DNA of 64,000 bases from Labia minor (lineage: Eukaryota; Arthropoda; Insecta; Dermaptera; Spongiphoridae), in contig OY720344.1 in the NCBI GenBank assembly GCA_963082975.1, positions 77,364,053-77,428,052 on the forward strand, given 5' to 3'. A program made the position numbers and the translations under genes. Below are positions 26,298-40,885 of the stretch, one piece after another. Every line of letters starts with the position of its first letter. Position 1 is the stretch's first letter. The notes under the pieces are model-generated. The model searched no databases, had not been told where the DNA came from, and saw only the letters and a program-made list of their open reading frames with translations.

Positions 26298-26361
26298 GAT
26301 ACAATTTTGTATTAGATTCCTCCCCCTTTTATGGGTAGATTAAAATGATTTCCATTTCAAT
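26298..26361 (+). repeat. Direct repeat copy 1
   Basis: GATACAATTTT, TTAGATTCCT-CCCCTTTT, then TTTCCATTTCAAT. The same series recurs about 408 bases to the right with small indels. It may be part of an old tandem or transposon duplication. Confidence 0.6.
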
Positions 26362-26705
26362 ATATATTTACATCAATCCATTAACATAACAGCATTATTA
26401 AAAAAATTATATTTTACTTTAGACTTGTTTTACGCATAATAAAGAATTCAAACATTTGATAAAACAAGAAAACCAATTAATAAAAACAAAAAAAAAACAA
26501 CACATTCATATATTTACAATAAAGAAACAAGAAATTACAATCTGAAGACGAAAATACTTAAAGAAATCCTTTTTTTCAATAACAAAAATTAATATTATTT
26601 ATTAGTTTATTGACCTGAATTCACCTTTTATAATTTTTACAAATCATTTACAATTATAACAATAGTTTAATAACAACGATTAGAATGTCTAATATAATAC
26701 AATTT

Positions 26706-26777
26706 GATACAATTTTTATATTAGATTCCTTCCCCTTTTTGGGGTGGATTACACAATTAAAATGACTTCCATTTCAA
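26706..26777 (+). repeat. Direct repeat copy 2
   Basis: Second copy of the series at 26,298. It shares GATACAATTTT, TTAGATTCCTTCCCC, and CTTCCATTTCAAT and carries a short insertion ACACAATT. Confidence 0.6.
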
Positions 26778-28842
26778 TTTATCGAAAACAAACATTTCAA
26801 TCTCCAGACTTAAAATATATTCAGTTTATGTAGAATTTAATTAAAATATTTATTTTTTTACAAAGTAATGAACAGTTGATCTCTTCTCTATTTGTCATAA
26901 TAACAATAATAATAAGAAGAAGAAACGACTGAAAGTGGAAAAAAATCTTTTATCAGATAATTGCACAATACATGGATCATCATTAGGAGGATCAAATGTG
27001 CAATGTCAACCTTCCAAGAGAACATTAATTCGCTTTTTTAAACTCTTGTAAACATAAACGTTAATTACAGAACACATCAAAATAAGAAATCTTAACAAAA
27101 AACACTTTTAATTTAGTTAATTTTTTTTTTAGTTGTGAGTTCATTAATTATATAAATTAGATAATATTTATTTTCCATTCATATTTGAGTATATCTTGTG
27201 AAATTTAATTTTTTTTTACATTTTATTTAATTTATTTATATTATTTGACAAATATTTTTCAAACTATTACCTCATCTTTTTTATTTTTATTATTTATATT
27301 ATTAGATTGTGTTCAATTTATTTTTATATATAAAACGAAATTCAATTCTTGTAGATACTAATATATACTAATTTAACAAGTAATTTATAAAAAAGAAATA
27401 CTTTCACTTCTATCACTCTTTTGTTTTTAGTTTGTTCTTATTACGTCCTAATTGTTTAAAATAAAAACAGAATAAAGCAATACGAAAAAACACTTCTATA
27501 GAATTTCTAAAAAGAATGTTATAAGCATAGAGAGAAATTTTTTCTTAGTAAAATTATTTCAAAATGTAATACTCATATGTACATCTTATATATATATATG
27601 ATGTAATTGTCAAAAATTTAAACATGAATTAGCCCAAAACAGAAAAAAAATAATTTCTCTATAAATTGCAAATATTTAAGTTAATATTGAAAGTCACTGT
27701 GTGGTTTAAATATTTTAATTTGGATAGCAATTTAGTAATTTGGATAGTAAAGAGAAGGTCGAAAATATTAATTGATACTGATTAAAAAGAAACAAAATTC
27801 ATTTAATAAAATATTATTTTTAATTTTTCATAGATAGTTGAATATCAATGATTTTTATTATACATTTAAAAATAAATATAAATTATTTTAAGTGAAAATA
27901 CCAAATTTAAAAAATAAATCAAATTTATTTGTTTTGTAGTTTTCTTTTTTTTAACTAATTGTTTGAATTATATAAAATTCTCTGAAATATTTACTCATGT
28001 TGACCAGGCAAAACATAATTGAGATAAAAGGTTGCTTATTGATTCATTGAAAACCATTCAGTGGGTTCGTGGAATAGTTAATCTGGAAAGAAAGCAATGC
28101 TACAGTTGGGTGGAGAACGTTTGGCTTACGCCTCCACAATTCATCTTCTTTATAAAATAAATTCAGATAGTAGAGATGTGATCTGGAGCCTTTTAAATTT
28201 TAAACACTTCCCACTGATGATGGATTACCAGTTAAAAAAAAAGGAATCTGCCGCCTTCTTCTGGTCCACATTGAATTTTATTTTATCCATGAAGTGTAAC
28301 ATAAATGGCATATTCAAATTGACTTAATACCCTGTATTTTCATATGAATATAATAATATTAGATTATTTATAGTTCTAATGAATATAAATTAAAAAATAA
28401 TATACGGGGTAAACTACCTATAGGGCTGAAAATATTTTTTTTACTTATTTATTTATTTAAAATAATAAATATTAAATAATTATCTAATTATATATTAATT
28501 CATTATCAAAAAGTAAATTCTATTAAACTATCATATAAAAAATACATTTATCAATTAGTAACAATAAAAAATTAATTATATTTAGATCAATTAAAAAAAC
28601 TTTTTTTATAAAATAAAAAAAAAAATCAGTTGCTTTAGATAAAGAAGAATATTGTTATATCACCTACGATATATTAAACTCTTCAAATAATTTATTTTAA
28701 TGAATAATGAATAATTAATCTATTTAATGGATAGAAAAGTTTACTTAAGAAAAATGATTATGAAATTGGTGATTTTTCTTTATTATTAATATTAAACTAT
28801 TTAAGTATTTTAAATTCATTTTATACAAGTTTACTTTTATAA

Positions 28843-28846
<4 letters not shown>

Positions 28847-28887
<41 letters not shown>
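28847..28887. repeat. TA microsatellite
   Basis: TA dinucleotide run of about 41 bases. Confidence 0.93.
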
Positions 28888-28889
<2 letters not shown>

Positions 28890-30649
28890 GATTTATAACA
28901 GAAAATTAAATTTTGTTAAGAGAGAAGGCCTTCATCAATTCAATTATATATTTATAAATGATTAATAAAATATTTAAACTTATATATTTAAAAATAATAA
29001 TAAAAATAATTTTATTATTATTTTAAACTTTGAAAGGCCATTCCATTGCACCATTTTAACATTTAGAATCATCACTTTTTTGTCAATTCAAATTTCTTAA
29101 CTGAATTCAAATTATACAAGATTTAGTAATAATATTAAAATAAAAACACTATCGGGTGTTTCTAGTTAAAAAAAATTATATTAAATCAGTCACATACTTT
29201 GCAAGAATCTTAAATTGTTTTTTATTCAATTAATTACTTATTTATATTAAATATTAAAGGTTGACAGGACCAGTTCTACTGATCAAAGAACACAGTTACC
29301 TCGCTTAAGCGGCAAATGATTTGATAGGTGTTGTTCTTTAGTAGGATATACAAAAGAGAGTTTTTTTTATTAATATATAAATAATATTAAAAATTTAAAA
29401 TCCTCGTTTTAAGTTTTAAATAAGCATGAATAAAACTTTAATCATTTTAATAACTTTCCATACCAAGTCAATAATTTTATAAGAGAACTTAATAAATGAA
29501 TTTGACATCCAGCTCTAAATGAATTTATAAATAAAATTGAATAACATTTTATTTATATCTAATGAATGCTAATTATTCTATAAAACAGAGAGAATTATTT
29601 ATGATAGTAAAAAGAAGGGCGAGGAGGGCCCAACCCAGTCTGACTGGCCCTATCTCCATTTCCCCTTCTTGTTCTAAGTTTACTTAATCATTATGATTAT
29701 GATTATCGACACACCTTTATTTTTCTACCAATGATTTCAACATCCTTCGGGTCTTTTGCTTTCAAATTCACCTGTCAAACTGTATAATTATATCAAGAAG
29801 ATTTATCAATAATTAATTATTTATTTATCTAACAAAATTTCGAATTGCTTATTTATTTAACTTAAACCCTATATTAATATTTGTTGTTTTTTTATTATGT
29901 CCTGACTTTTTTTCTTTCTTTCTTTTTTGTTAAACTAAATGTTTTTTTTTAAATAAATTAAAAATCCATTAATCATCTCTAGAAATTCGAACTCATAATT
30001 TTTGCTTTGTTATTTTTCTTTGTTGAATTGAAATATTGAGAGGAGAAAGAGAAGGAAGGGAGAGAAGTTCTATCATTTCATTAAATCGCCTATGGAGAGT
30101 ATATCGAAACAATTGGTATCAAATAGAATCACGAACTGTCATAACCGAAAGGACACATGACCCCCACCAATCATTGAACTTTAAAAAGAATGAGATTTCC
30201 TTTTTGATTGATAAATAAATAAATATTGAAAGAACTAAACAGGGAAAGAAAAACAGGTTCTTTTCATTTAATAGAAATGGATATAGATAAAAGGACCGAT
30301 AGAGGTTGGAAGATAACTAAATTATGTTGAAACTGTCAAACATTACTAGATAATATATGCATCGGCTTTGTGGAAAGATCGCTACAGAGAAATTTAATTA
30401 AGAAATTTATAAGCGGATTAATCGTATTTAATAAATAAATGGTAATATTATTCTTATAGAGAAATTTATTGTTCTTTTATAGTGAAAAACAATCCTTATC
30501 GATTTCACAAATGTGGTCTACTTATATTTAAAAGTAGTGATTTTATTAATTTTATTTGAAATATATAAATAGAGAATTAATCATACACTTAATATTGAAA
30601 TGAGTGAGAGATGAGCATATTTTCAGCGTTTTTGAAAAAAAAATTATTT

Positions 30650-30852
30650 GTAAATAGTGTGTGTCTCCACTCGAAAACTCGCAATTTGAATATGATTAAA
30701 TAACTTATATTATATTTAAATTAAATTTAATTAATTATAAATTATAAATTAAAATTAATAAATAAAATTTATTAAACCAGCGGGTGTTTGACTCTTTGAT
30801 GATGGCACCACGTCACGTGCTGGCGCGTGATCTGACGAGATAGTAAAAATTA
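30650..30852 (+). mobile_element. Deletion derivative of the 39,862 repeat family
   Basis: It shares with the inverted 39,862-40,475 copy GTGTCTCCACTCG, CTCGCAATTTGAAT, the block ATTAAACCAGCG ... TTTG, GATGGCACCA, CACGTG and TGGCGCGTGA. It then jumps straight to ACGAGATAGTAAAAA, which in the longer copy is the opposite end. About 400 bases of the longer copy are missing between these points. Both copies are non-coding, so this is a family of non-autonomous elements. Confidence 0.7.
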
Positions 30853-31778
30853 TGAATTAAAAAAATGAAGAACCTTAAAAGTAAGAAAGTTGTGAAGGGG
30901 GAAAACTTATGATCTGATTAAGTTAAAAAAAATTAATTAAAATAAAATAAATAAAAAAAAGTATTTTTACAATGATTAAAATTACTTAAGTGAAATTTAA
31001 TATATAAAAATTGAAAAACAGAAATAAACAGAATAGTAAATTTCATTTTCCTGTCTTCTCATTTTGAATAATCTAATCCAATTTATTTTTTTTATTTTTC
31101 TTTTACTTGACCTGAGAAAGAGAATCATTTTCATGTCAAACTTTTCTCAAGTATCAGAATAAATTGACCGTTACACAATATTTTTTTTCAGGCTTCTTGT
31201 TTTCTTATTTTTATTCTTTTTTTTAATTCTTTTATATTTATTTTTTTTTTATCCAAAACCATCCTCCGGCATCGAAATCGATCCCTGATGTTTCATCTCT
31301 TTCTCTCTGCACTCATTTTATGGAGTTTTTTTTTTTAATCTTTCTTTTGACCCTTTCGTTGGGATTTTTTGCCCCTAACCACTCACCTGCTTTATTGCTT
31401 ACTCAAGCATCGAAATCTTTTTCTTTTAAAATGTATCGGCATTATAGATCAGCTCTAACAAGTTGAACCGGAATGTAGTGATTGCGAGGAGCAGAAGCTC
31501 CCAAGCGATCCTGAAAGATATTCTAGACAAACAAAGTAAAATAACTTATTTATATTATATAATAGATTAGAAATATGTAATATTAACGGAATTTAAATCA
31601 AATAAAATATTCCTATTTCCTATCATATTATAACTCATAGGAAAAATTTTTACATTAAATTCATTGAATAATTTTATTATTGTATTTTTTAAATGTATTA
31701 CCTGAAAATAAAATATATTATACATCATTTTCAAATTCATAAACATGACTGGGTTATAATTATAATAATGAAAAAAAA

Positions 31779-31821
<43 letters not shown>

Positions 31822-34340
31822 GGTAGTTATATAATTTTAATAGGTGTATTTATAATTACAATATTTAATTTTATACGATATAATAATTGCATATTTATTA
31901 ATATTCATCATTTTTTCCTTAGAAATTAGTTGTAAATAAATTAAATTTATCTAGATTCGCAGCTATTATTGGTTCATTTTAATTGAATGGGCTTGGTCTT
32001 ATTCACATAAATTAATTGTTATCATAAAATTAAAGTTATACACTAGCATATTATTGTTTTCACTTTCATGCAATATTATAGTTTTATTGATTTCTTTTTT
32101 TATAAATATATAATCAATATTTTATATAATATAATATATTTTTTCGAATAAAGGCAAACATTTGTATTGATAAATAATCATTATACACACTTAGTTAGTC
32201 ATAATATTCAATTTTAGTTTTATCACGATTTTAAAATTAAAGTAAAATATATATTCTAAGTGTATTTCATCAATTGTCTCAAATATTATTATATTTTCTT
32301 ATAAATTACAGTTTTTGATTTTATAATGGACATGATTCATGTAAATCATCAAAACGAAGAGCGTGAAAAAATAACTTTCTCTTTCGATCAATTTTATTTT
32401 ATTTTTAATGAATGAACTCAATCAATTTATGGTATAAGTATATATAACCAAATAAAAATGAAAAACTGTATATAAAATAATATCTGTAATAATAAATAAT
32501 ATTAGTTTTTTTAATTCTCCTATTCTGTTGGTGATAATATTAATTATTTGGATTGTTTTAAATACTTTTAAATTAATATGTAATTTTTTGTAATCTATTA
32601 GTTTTTTTCAATAATTATCCTGATTACTTAATATGTATCATTGAAAATTAATATCTTTTGTTTTTTCATTATATTCTACACACTTCCTCCTTTTATCAGT
32701 TATGAAAAACAAATATTTTACAAATTTTTCAATAAATAATAAGTATAATATAATGTACATAGTCAAAATATGATAGGTTAACAACAAATACAACTACCCT
32801 TTATAAGACTTCATTCTATTATGATTTTTGGTTTTCATTAAACAATTGTAAGAATAATTAGAAAACGAATTTACCGACCTATCATACTATAAAAACATTA
32901 TTTGTCGGAAATATTTATAAATAAAAATATATATACATAAAAAAAGATTAGTATTCATTTAATTACGAAAAATCAGGTGATTAGCTCTTTTAGTACTTTT
33001 CCAATTCATTTCTTAAATCTTTTTCATTGATATTATAAATCTTCAACTGTTAACGTTATAAGATTAATTAAATGTGTTTATAATTTATTAAATATGAAAA
33101 TTTTACATAATCTAGTATGACATATTTGTCACGGATAATCACAATATTATCATTAAAATCTCATTTATTTATTTATTGTCTATAATAATCTGGCAACATA
33201 TAAATAAATAGCGCTTATTTGTTTAAAAAAATTCCTCTCCAGATATTTTAAAATAATTGAAATAAAATATGACCTGCGCACGCCTCTATTTCTTTTCATT
33301 CTTGAAACTATAAATATATATATATGTACTTTATTTACGATGAAATTTTTTTCTAGTTTTCCTTTTACATTGCTTATTAAATATTCATTCCTTTCCCAAT
33401 GCTTATCTGAGGACATCTTGTCTCTTTCACTCTTTCTCTCTCTCTCTTTCCTCATCAATTTAGTCTACCGAAATAAAGTTATGAACCGAGGTTGGATTAG
33501 AACTCGACCTGTCATCATTACCTTTTTATATCGAAATATATTAAAAAGAAGAGTCGCCGAGAATCAAAATTGCCCAAATTTAGAAACCTTTATATGCTGC
33601 TCAACTCGAAATTTATGTGAACTGCCTACACGGTGTCTGATACCTTCCTCTCCCCACCTTTTTTTTCTCCCCTCATACATTCACAATGACGCCAACCAAC
33701 TTAAGCTGTCGATTCTTCCAAATGGTTTATAGTCTAGTCTCTGGTCACTCTCCAAGTATTTTGTTTCTTATTTTATTGAGGGCGATAAAACACTAACCCA
33801 CCAAAACTACGCGGTTTATCTAATATGAAACATTCACTCGCACCAATCAAGTGTGTGCTATAAATTTTATTTAAATAGATCAGAGCTGAACATGGCGCCG
33901 GGTTTTCCGATATCTTAAAGAAGATGAATGAAAAGTGGTTCTTTAAGAAGGTGGAGTAGTCATTGTTGTTAGACTTCTTAATAAATATTATTTCTTGGCG
34001 TCCGATTTCGATACAAATAAAGCGGTTAGACTATTTTAGATTAGCTCCTCCTTCTTTGAAAATTTACTATCCAATACTTTCTTTTGAATCATATATATAT
34101 TTAATTTATTCATTTATTTATTGTTTAAAACAATATATAGGAATCATCTAAATTTAAAGAAGCGTATTAAAAACAATTCGTGATTTAAACATAAATTTTA
34201 TTTATTAATAAAAAAAAATGATTACTATATTTAATAGAAATTAAAATTTGTTATAAACATTTATTGAAGAGTTGTAATTCAAAATTAAAACAGATATAAA
34301 AACTATTTAAATAATAATTATAATAACAATGCCAAGTGGG
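30853..34340. other. Gene-free stretch
   Basis: No gene is supported. Balanced patches lie at about 31,255-31,520 and 33,480-33,960. The latter has a 130-codon open frame at 33,340-33,732 that begins at a T/C-rich run and shows no recognisable domain. A TA microsatellite lies at 31,783. Confidence 0.5.
31783..31820. repeat. TA microsatellite
   Basis: TA dinucleotide run of about 38 bases. Confidence 0.93.
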
Positions 34341-34392
34341 GTATAGTTCTGATCTACCAAACTTCAGGTTAGGGTTTAAAACTCATCAAGTT
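34341..34392 (+). repeat. tRNA-like short repeat, copy 2 (degenerate)
   Basis: TATAGTTCTGATC followed by CAAACTTCAGGTTAGG and GGGTTTAAAACTCATCAAG. The second half lines up with the B-box half of the copies at 40,822 and 13,030. The first half is shortened. Confidence 0.35.
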
Positions 34393-37300
34393 CAGAGAAA
34401 ATTAAAAATTATGAAAAAAATTCAAAAAATAAACCAAATAAAACTTGCTTCGTTTTATCTTAGCTAAAATCCTACAATAACCTTAAAAAAATCTTCCAGA
34501 CCCTACTCATCATGATTGTCAAATCCAATTCATGACTTCTTCCGGTTTCAGACATCTGCACATTCAAGGCCATCGAATGACACATCATTGACACATAGAC
34601 TTAGAGATTGATTAAATTCTAATACAAAACATTAAATTTTTTTTTTAATTTTTGTTTATTTTTATTTGTCCCCCTAACAAAATAATTTCTAAAAAATCTT
34701 ATTCTTGCCAAAAGTTAGATAATTTATTATTTAAATTCTATATTTAATATTTTATTTAACAATCAAAGGGTCAAAATAATTGTTCTCCTTGGACATTATT
34801 TTGTTATTATTTTTTAAATAATCCCATGTGGCCTTCTTCGTGGTGGCACGTGGTCTTCCGGGAGCTTCAGGGTTCATCATACAAGATTGTATCGATCTAC
34901 TATTTGGTTCGTTCCTTTCTTGTTCTTGTTTGCGTCCCTCCAACTAACGGGCTTGACCTCGACGTCCATCCATCTCTCCTCCTCGGGAGACGCAAGATGG
35001 ACGAGGGCAGATAGAGCCCAATCGACAGCAGCCTTGCAAGGTTTATGGCTGGAAAATGAGGGTCACCATCTCCTATTAAGTCTTTCTAATTAACTCTTAA
35101 GTACAGATTAATTATTTTCAAAAAAAAAAAAAAGAAAATTCTTTATTTCGTTTTTTTTCTATTTGTATTACCAATTTATTTTGATGATTCTTTAAAATAT
35201 ACTGATATAAAAGGATAATCATACAGCGAAATATATATTTTAAACCAAGTTATTTGCTCTGGTTTTTATATTTTTTAATCCTTTTTTTATCTACTTAATA
35301 GCCCAGTTGTGGTAGATAAATAATTATTTTTTAACCATAAATGTAAATAGCCATAACATAGTTTTTCTTTTTTTGTTTAATTTATTTAATATGAAATGGC
35401 AACATTTTTTTTTAAAGTGCATCATGCACTACATTATAAAACGAAACTAGAGAAGGTAATTGAAAAAGTAATTTAAAATCAAATTAAATTCTAAGAAAGA
35501 AAGCAAGGAAGACCGTTTTTAATCTTAAGAATTTAAATTACCTAAATGATCCTTTTGAAAAATTCTAATATTCATAATAATTGTTGATGTTAAGCACCTA
35601 CCAACATGAGGTCAAAGATTTTATTTATAATACATCTAAGCAATGTGTCAACAAGAAATTAGTTGAGATATATATATAAAAAGAGAATAGTATCATTTGC
35701 TAAATTTTAATAAATATTGAAATAAAATATATCTAATTTATATATTTATTTATTATTATTTAATTTATTATTTTTAAAAATAACAAAGTGAATTTTTAAA
35801 AATATAAAATTTGGCAAATTGTAATTATTTATGTGAAACTAGTTGATCATAAACAATTTTGTTCCTAATAACTAATTGGCTTTTATAGTCCTTTTATATA
35901 CTTTAATAATAAAAAATATTTATGTAATATAAATTATCTAAATAAATATAAACAACACTGAGACTACTGTGCTAAATTTACAAAACTTAAAACATTAACA
36001 ACAAGTCTCTAGCAAACAGATTGTATAAAGAAATTATATACCTATATACAATACAAATAAAACTTTTGAATTTGAAAATTTATAATAGATAAAAAATAAA
36101 GAAATCAGGTATTTTTTTTTTAAATCTTACAAGATTAACATTAAATATTAAAAATATCAAAGATTAAAAAATTATACTTGTGTTGGTTATTTTATTTATA
36201 TAAAAGATGATTATATGGAAAATTATAGAAAGAAAAATCTTGTTAGAGAGGAAACAAAAAAAAAAAAAGTGACTTCTTAAAATATTACCAAAATGTCAAT
36301 TTTATAAATTATCCACGCATGAAAAGTTAGAATTCCTGAGGAACCAGTTTAAAACCACTAATTTATAGGAATTTTATATATCTTGTCAGCGTAATAAAAA
36401 TCAGACGGAATCCACCGGGTTAGTTAAATCGAGTGGAGTCAACCAACCCAGAGGGGGTAAGATACGAACCATGGTGGGAGAAGAAAAGGTGAGAGGAAGC
36501 AGTAATGCATTGCCAAGGAGACTTCAATGAACTTTATAATCCCTCCTGTGAAGAAATCACCGGAAATATTAATGTATTCCACACTAATAATTCTCTTATA
36601 TGTTTACTTTTATTTGGAAAAGTTATAATTTAGTATATAATAGTTTTTTCGACATCATTCATTTGAAACAACTTATCCATCATTTATAAAGATGTAATAA
36701 AAAAACAATTGTTGTTAAGTTCTCTTTTATGTTTAAATTTTGGAAAATTTTCCATTTTTGTATAATAAGGAACTTTAAAATGTTTTAAAAAAAATTTTAA
36801 TAAATTAAATTAATCTTTATTTCTTAATTATATAGTTAGTTGGTTATTAATTAGATTTCGAAGGAAGGTGCTGATTCATGTGAAGGGTTTACCCTTATTC
36901 TATTATATTTACATACATTTTATATATAACAGACATTTTAATATATTTCAACTAAAATAAATTTTTATCATTTAAATACATTAAAACTTATTTATTTTAT
37001 AATTCTACTATAATCAGTACATATAAATTTAAATCAATTAATTCGTTTAGTCTGCACTAGGTCCTTTACAGCCACCTTAATATTTTTTAAATATATAAAT
37101 GTTAATCATCGCTACAAAGTGTTCAGAGATAATCTTGTTTGATGTTCAGTTTGTTTGTCTGGTCTTAGTGATTGATATCGGATTAAAATTATTTATTTAT
37201 TTATTAAAGTCTAGTTCGGAGTGTTGCCTCTTTACAGTCACCTCTATAGTTTTGCAATAGTATTTATTTATAATTATATTTTATTGATAACGGCGAAGCG

Positions 37301-39861
37301 TAAAAGAGGTATTAATGGCCTGATTTGCAAACATTCTTAATAATATTAAGAATAATTAATTAATTTAATATGATAAATAAGAGTATTGAATTTATTTGTG
37401 TGTCAATTTATTAGTTTTTATATCATCTATATACATTATTTAGATTGATTTATTTATTTATATTTAATATTTTTTTTTTCAAGATATCAATAAATCCATT
37501 CCTTTTTTGTAAATATTTAATGATCAACCGCCTTTCTAGTTAACATAAAACTTTTTTTCGACGATCGTTCCTTTGATTAAAATTATTAGAAATAAATAGC
37601 AAATTAAATTAACCTTTCCTTTTGAATAAAATATTCTCTATTCCCATGTATCAAAATATTTAACATAAAATTTCTCTTTGTATAAATATATCTCTAATTG
37701 AAACCTGAAATTATTTTTTTTCATCTTTAAATTGAAATGAATAAAATTATGTAAATGAAGTAGTGGATAATTTAAAAAGTATGTCCATCAATAAATAAAA
37801 GGAGTGGATAATATTTAAGCATCCACAGTTTTATTGTTATTATTCATAATTTTTGTTTTTAATAATAGGATGTTTTAATATTTATTGATGTATTATATAT
37901 AGGTACAAATGTATTGATGTTTTGCTCTAAATCTTCTTTTACATTCATTGCGATTAAGAAAATTTGAAAAACGTGAGATCGAAATCTACGAATTTGGACC
38001 AATTTTTACGGTTTAAGTAATCCGCATCAAAATGCAATTCATTCATCCTAATTCCAAACTGTCAGCAAAATAATCGTTTTTTTTTTCATTTCATTTCTTG
38101 GCAACAAATAACGTTTCCTAAATTACTTGAACAGAAAAATTCAAAAATCCGATCCAATTTGTAAGTACAGCTGTTCCAATTGAATATTCTTTCTTAAAAT
38201 TATGATTCTTCAGTATTCTCTGAATTTTTTTTTTTCAATAATTCTTAGCTACATTCTGATTTACAACTTTAATCCATTAATATCCACTATAATGGTTTGG
38301 TTTCTCTATATAAAGTAAACCTTCATCATCAGGTTTGAGTTGAAAAACGAAAGTAAATTGATTTTAACTCAATAGATTTTCTTGTCCTTCCTTCTAGTGT
38401 GTATTTAAGATGACTTTCAGTTGAAAAGTATTTAAACAAAGATCAAGAAATTGTTTTGCTTGACCAAATTAGGTCAACACATCTTCAAAAAAATTTTTTT
38501 TGGATTTCAATTACTTATTAATATGGAATATTTTATATTTCTTACTTTCTTCTTCTATATATAATGATCTGAAAATATAAAAAATAAAATTGTTTCTACA
38601 TATATATATATATATATATATATACAATTTATCTAATTTATTCTGATAATTTGTCGATAATTTAGTATAATTAATTGCAAATTTACAAGTAATGATTTAT
38701 CAAGTATCTCCAATCTATTTTATACTATGTAGTTACTTTTATTTCTTTTCTTTGTTTTTTCCTCTTTTTTCTTTCTTTATTATATTTTAATAGAAGACTT
38801 CTTCCAATTTCTCGATCGGCTATATATGGTGAAAGAGATAAAAATTTTAATTAAAATCCAGCTCCTTAACCATTTAATCGCGTGCAATTTGATGTTGATC
38901 ATTTCTATAGAAGGCTATCCCTCAGATAGGATAGATAGATAGATAGATTGATAGACACAAGAAAATAGCCATCCAGATCAAGATCATCGATTTCTCCGAG
39001 ATCTCTTAGTAATAACATAAGTAGGTGTACTGAAAGCGACGCTCTCCGATTGCCCAGGGCACTTACAACACCTCCACCAATTACGCCCAAATCCCCGATC
39101 CCCAAAATAAGCAAAATGTTCACTCAAATGAACAGACAATATTTATTATAATAAAATAGAATGCGATGATATCCACATCCCCCCTCCATCCCTATAGTGA
39201 AAGAATAATAACAAAGACAAAGATAGAGGATGAATCTTGTCCAAAATTGACGATCGCTGCAGGTCTGAATAATTTTTTGTAGAGAAAATTTGAAATGTAA
39301 ATGTCTGTTTATCGGGATTTATCGACGATTAGGGATTCATCCTGAAATGATCTGAGGCCGATGGGGTCAATCAACATTCCGGCAGTTAATTGGGCCGCCA
39401 TCATCTGATCTCATTTGAAATTCATTATTTAGCTAATTTTTTCTCCTATTCGTCCAAGATGATGACTTTCTAGGGGAAGGGGAAAAAAATATTAATTTAT
39501 AGATTATAATTTACAACAATCATCATGTCACTACAATTTTTTGAAGAATTAATGACGAGTAAAAAATTTGAATATAAGAATTTATTTTTAGAGAACAAGT
39601 TAAGAACACGCAACCATCAACAGTGGATATGCAAATAACAATACAAAAATTACTCATGTGTATAAAATAACAATTAAAAATTTTAAAATATATATTTATA
39701 ATAAACTTTGTCTATTGTTCTAGTATCTATGATTATTAAAAATCCAAAACACTAATCAATTAAAATCCATTACTGTTAAAATCAATTTGAAGAATTTAAA
39801 CAACAATTAATAAATAAATATACATAAGTACAATAAGCAAAAAAAAAATGTATTTATTAGA
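34393..39861. other. Gene-free stretch with islands
   Basis: No gene is supported. More balanced islands lie at about 34,480-34,600, 34,825-35,085, 36,390-36,560 and 38,880-39,470. The 38,880-39,470 island is the longest. It opens with a short GATA tandem (38,930-38,957) and contains CATCTGATCTCATTTG-like E-box words and TTAATTGG homeodomain-type words. Open frames in these islands are short, lie on both strands and match nothing I know. Confidence 0.45.
38600..38624. repeat. TA microsatellite
   Basis: TA dinucleotide run of about 25 bases. Confidence 0.9.
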
Positions 39862-40475
39862 TAAGTTTTTACTATCTCGTAAGAGATAGTATTGCGATCA
39901 CGAAAATTTTCGATGTTGAGATTTTGATGTTTTTATACGTTTTGAAGGTTCCTGAATAATTTTCACTAAGGTTGAGAAAAATGTCTGTGTGTGTGTATGT
40001 GTGTGTATGTGTGTGTATGTATGTAACCAAGATTACGCAAAAACGGTTTGAGCTAGAATGATGAAATTTGGTACATGGGCATTATTCAAAATTCGTAGTT
40101 TTCTATCAACTTTTGAGAAATGTAGCTCAACCGTTACTTACGTACATTACGTCATTACTTACGTTTGATTTTTTTCCTCTAAAGTGACCGTAAAAATAAA
40201 GATATATGTTTGATAATTTTTCACATGATTAATAATTGTATAAAACTGCTATATATAGAATTTCAGCTTGATTGAATCGCTGAAAGTTCCAGAATTAATT
40301 TTTTAACACTGCAAATCTCACGCGCCAACACGTGCCATGGTGCCATCAACAAAAAGCCAAACATGCGCTGGTTTAATATTTATTATTTATAATTTATAAT
40401 TAATTAAATTTAATTTAAATATAATATATTATGTTATTTAATCCAATTCAAATTGCGAGATAGTCGAGTGGAGAC
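39862..40475 (-). mobile_element. Longer copy of a non-coding transposon-like family
   Basis: The left end reads TTTTTACTATCTCGTAAG and the right end GCGAGATAGTCGAGTGG, so ACTATCTCG/CGAGATAGT stands near both ends in inverted orientation. Inside are a GT-rich microsatellite (about 39,983-40,024), the phrase AAACGGTTTGAGCTAGAATG with ATGAAATTTGG, and the ACACGTGCCATGGTGCCATC block shared with 30,650-30,852. Such 'sensitive to ATGAAATTTGG' modules are common in arthropod repeats. There is no coding capacity and the superfamily is unknown. Confidence 0.6.
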
Positions 40476-40821
40476 ACTCCAGCTAATTTTTTTTATTTTG
40501 ATTTATCAACGCACGATTTCTTTTCAGTCTTAATGAAAATCTTATGGCGATAGAACTCGAAAAATGAAAAAAACAAAAAACAAACACGAAATGGATACAA
40601 GGTAAAACAGAATTGGACATGTCATTCAATTTTCGATGAACATGGCCCACTCGATAAGCATGAAATTTTAAAAAAATTAATACTTTTCGAAAATTTACGC
40701 AGAAATTGAATAGAGATGAATGGATAGATATATTAAAAAAACAAATCTGTCTAAAAATTTACATTTGACAAGTCAAGTGGGCTCTTCGAGTTCTACCTGA
40801 AGGATAAATGAAAATTCAATC

Positions 40822-40885
40822 GTAATTCCAATGATAAAGATATGAACTGTGAAACTTGAGTATGAGGGTTTCTACCTCACCAAAT
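40822..40885 (+). repeat. tRNA-like short repeat, copy 3
   Basis: GTAATTCCAATGATAAAGAT, then GAACTGTGAAACTTGAG, then GAGGGTTTCTACCTCACCAA. It follows the 13,030 copy word by word (A-box-like start, GAACT..TGAACTTGAG centre, B-box-like GGTT, ending in CACCAA). Confidence 0.45.

Larger units (their letters stand above)
25206..30649. other. Gene-free A+T-rich stretch
   Basis: No gene is supported. It contains a degenerate direct repeat pair near 26,300 and 26,710, and a TA microsatellite at 28,847. A slightly more balanced patch at about 28,060-28,330 has a 76-codon open frame without family resemblance. Another lies at about 29,590-29,780. Confidence 0.5.

Noticed and set aside
33340-33732. 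130-codon open frame
   Set aside because: It contains a TCTC-rich low-complexity stretch, starts at a non-ATG codon and has no family resemblance.
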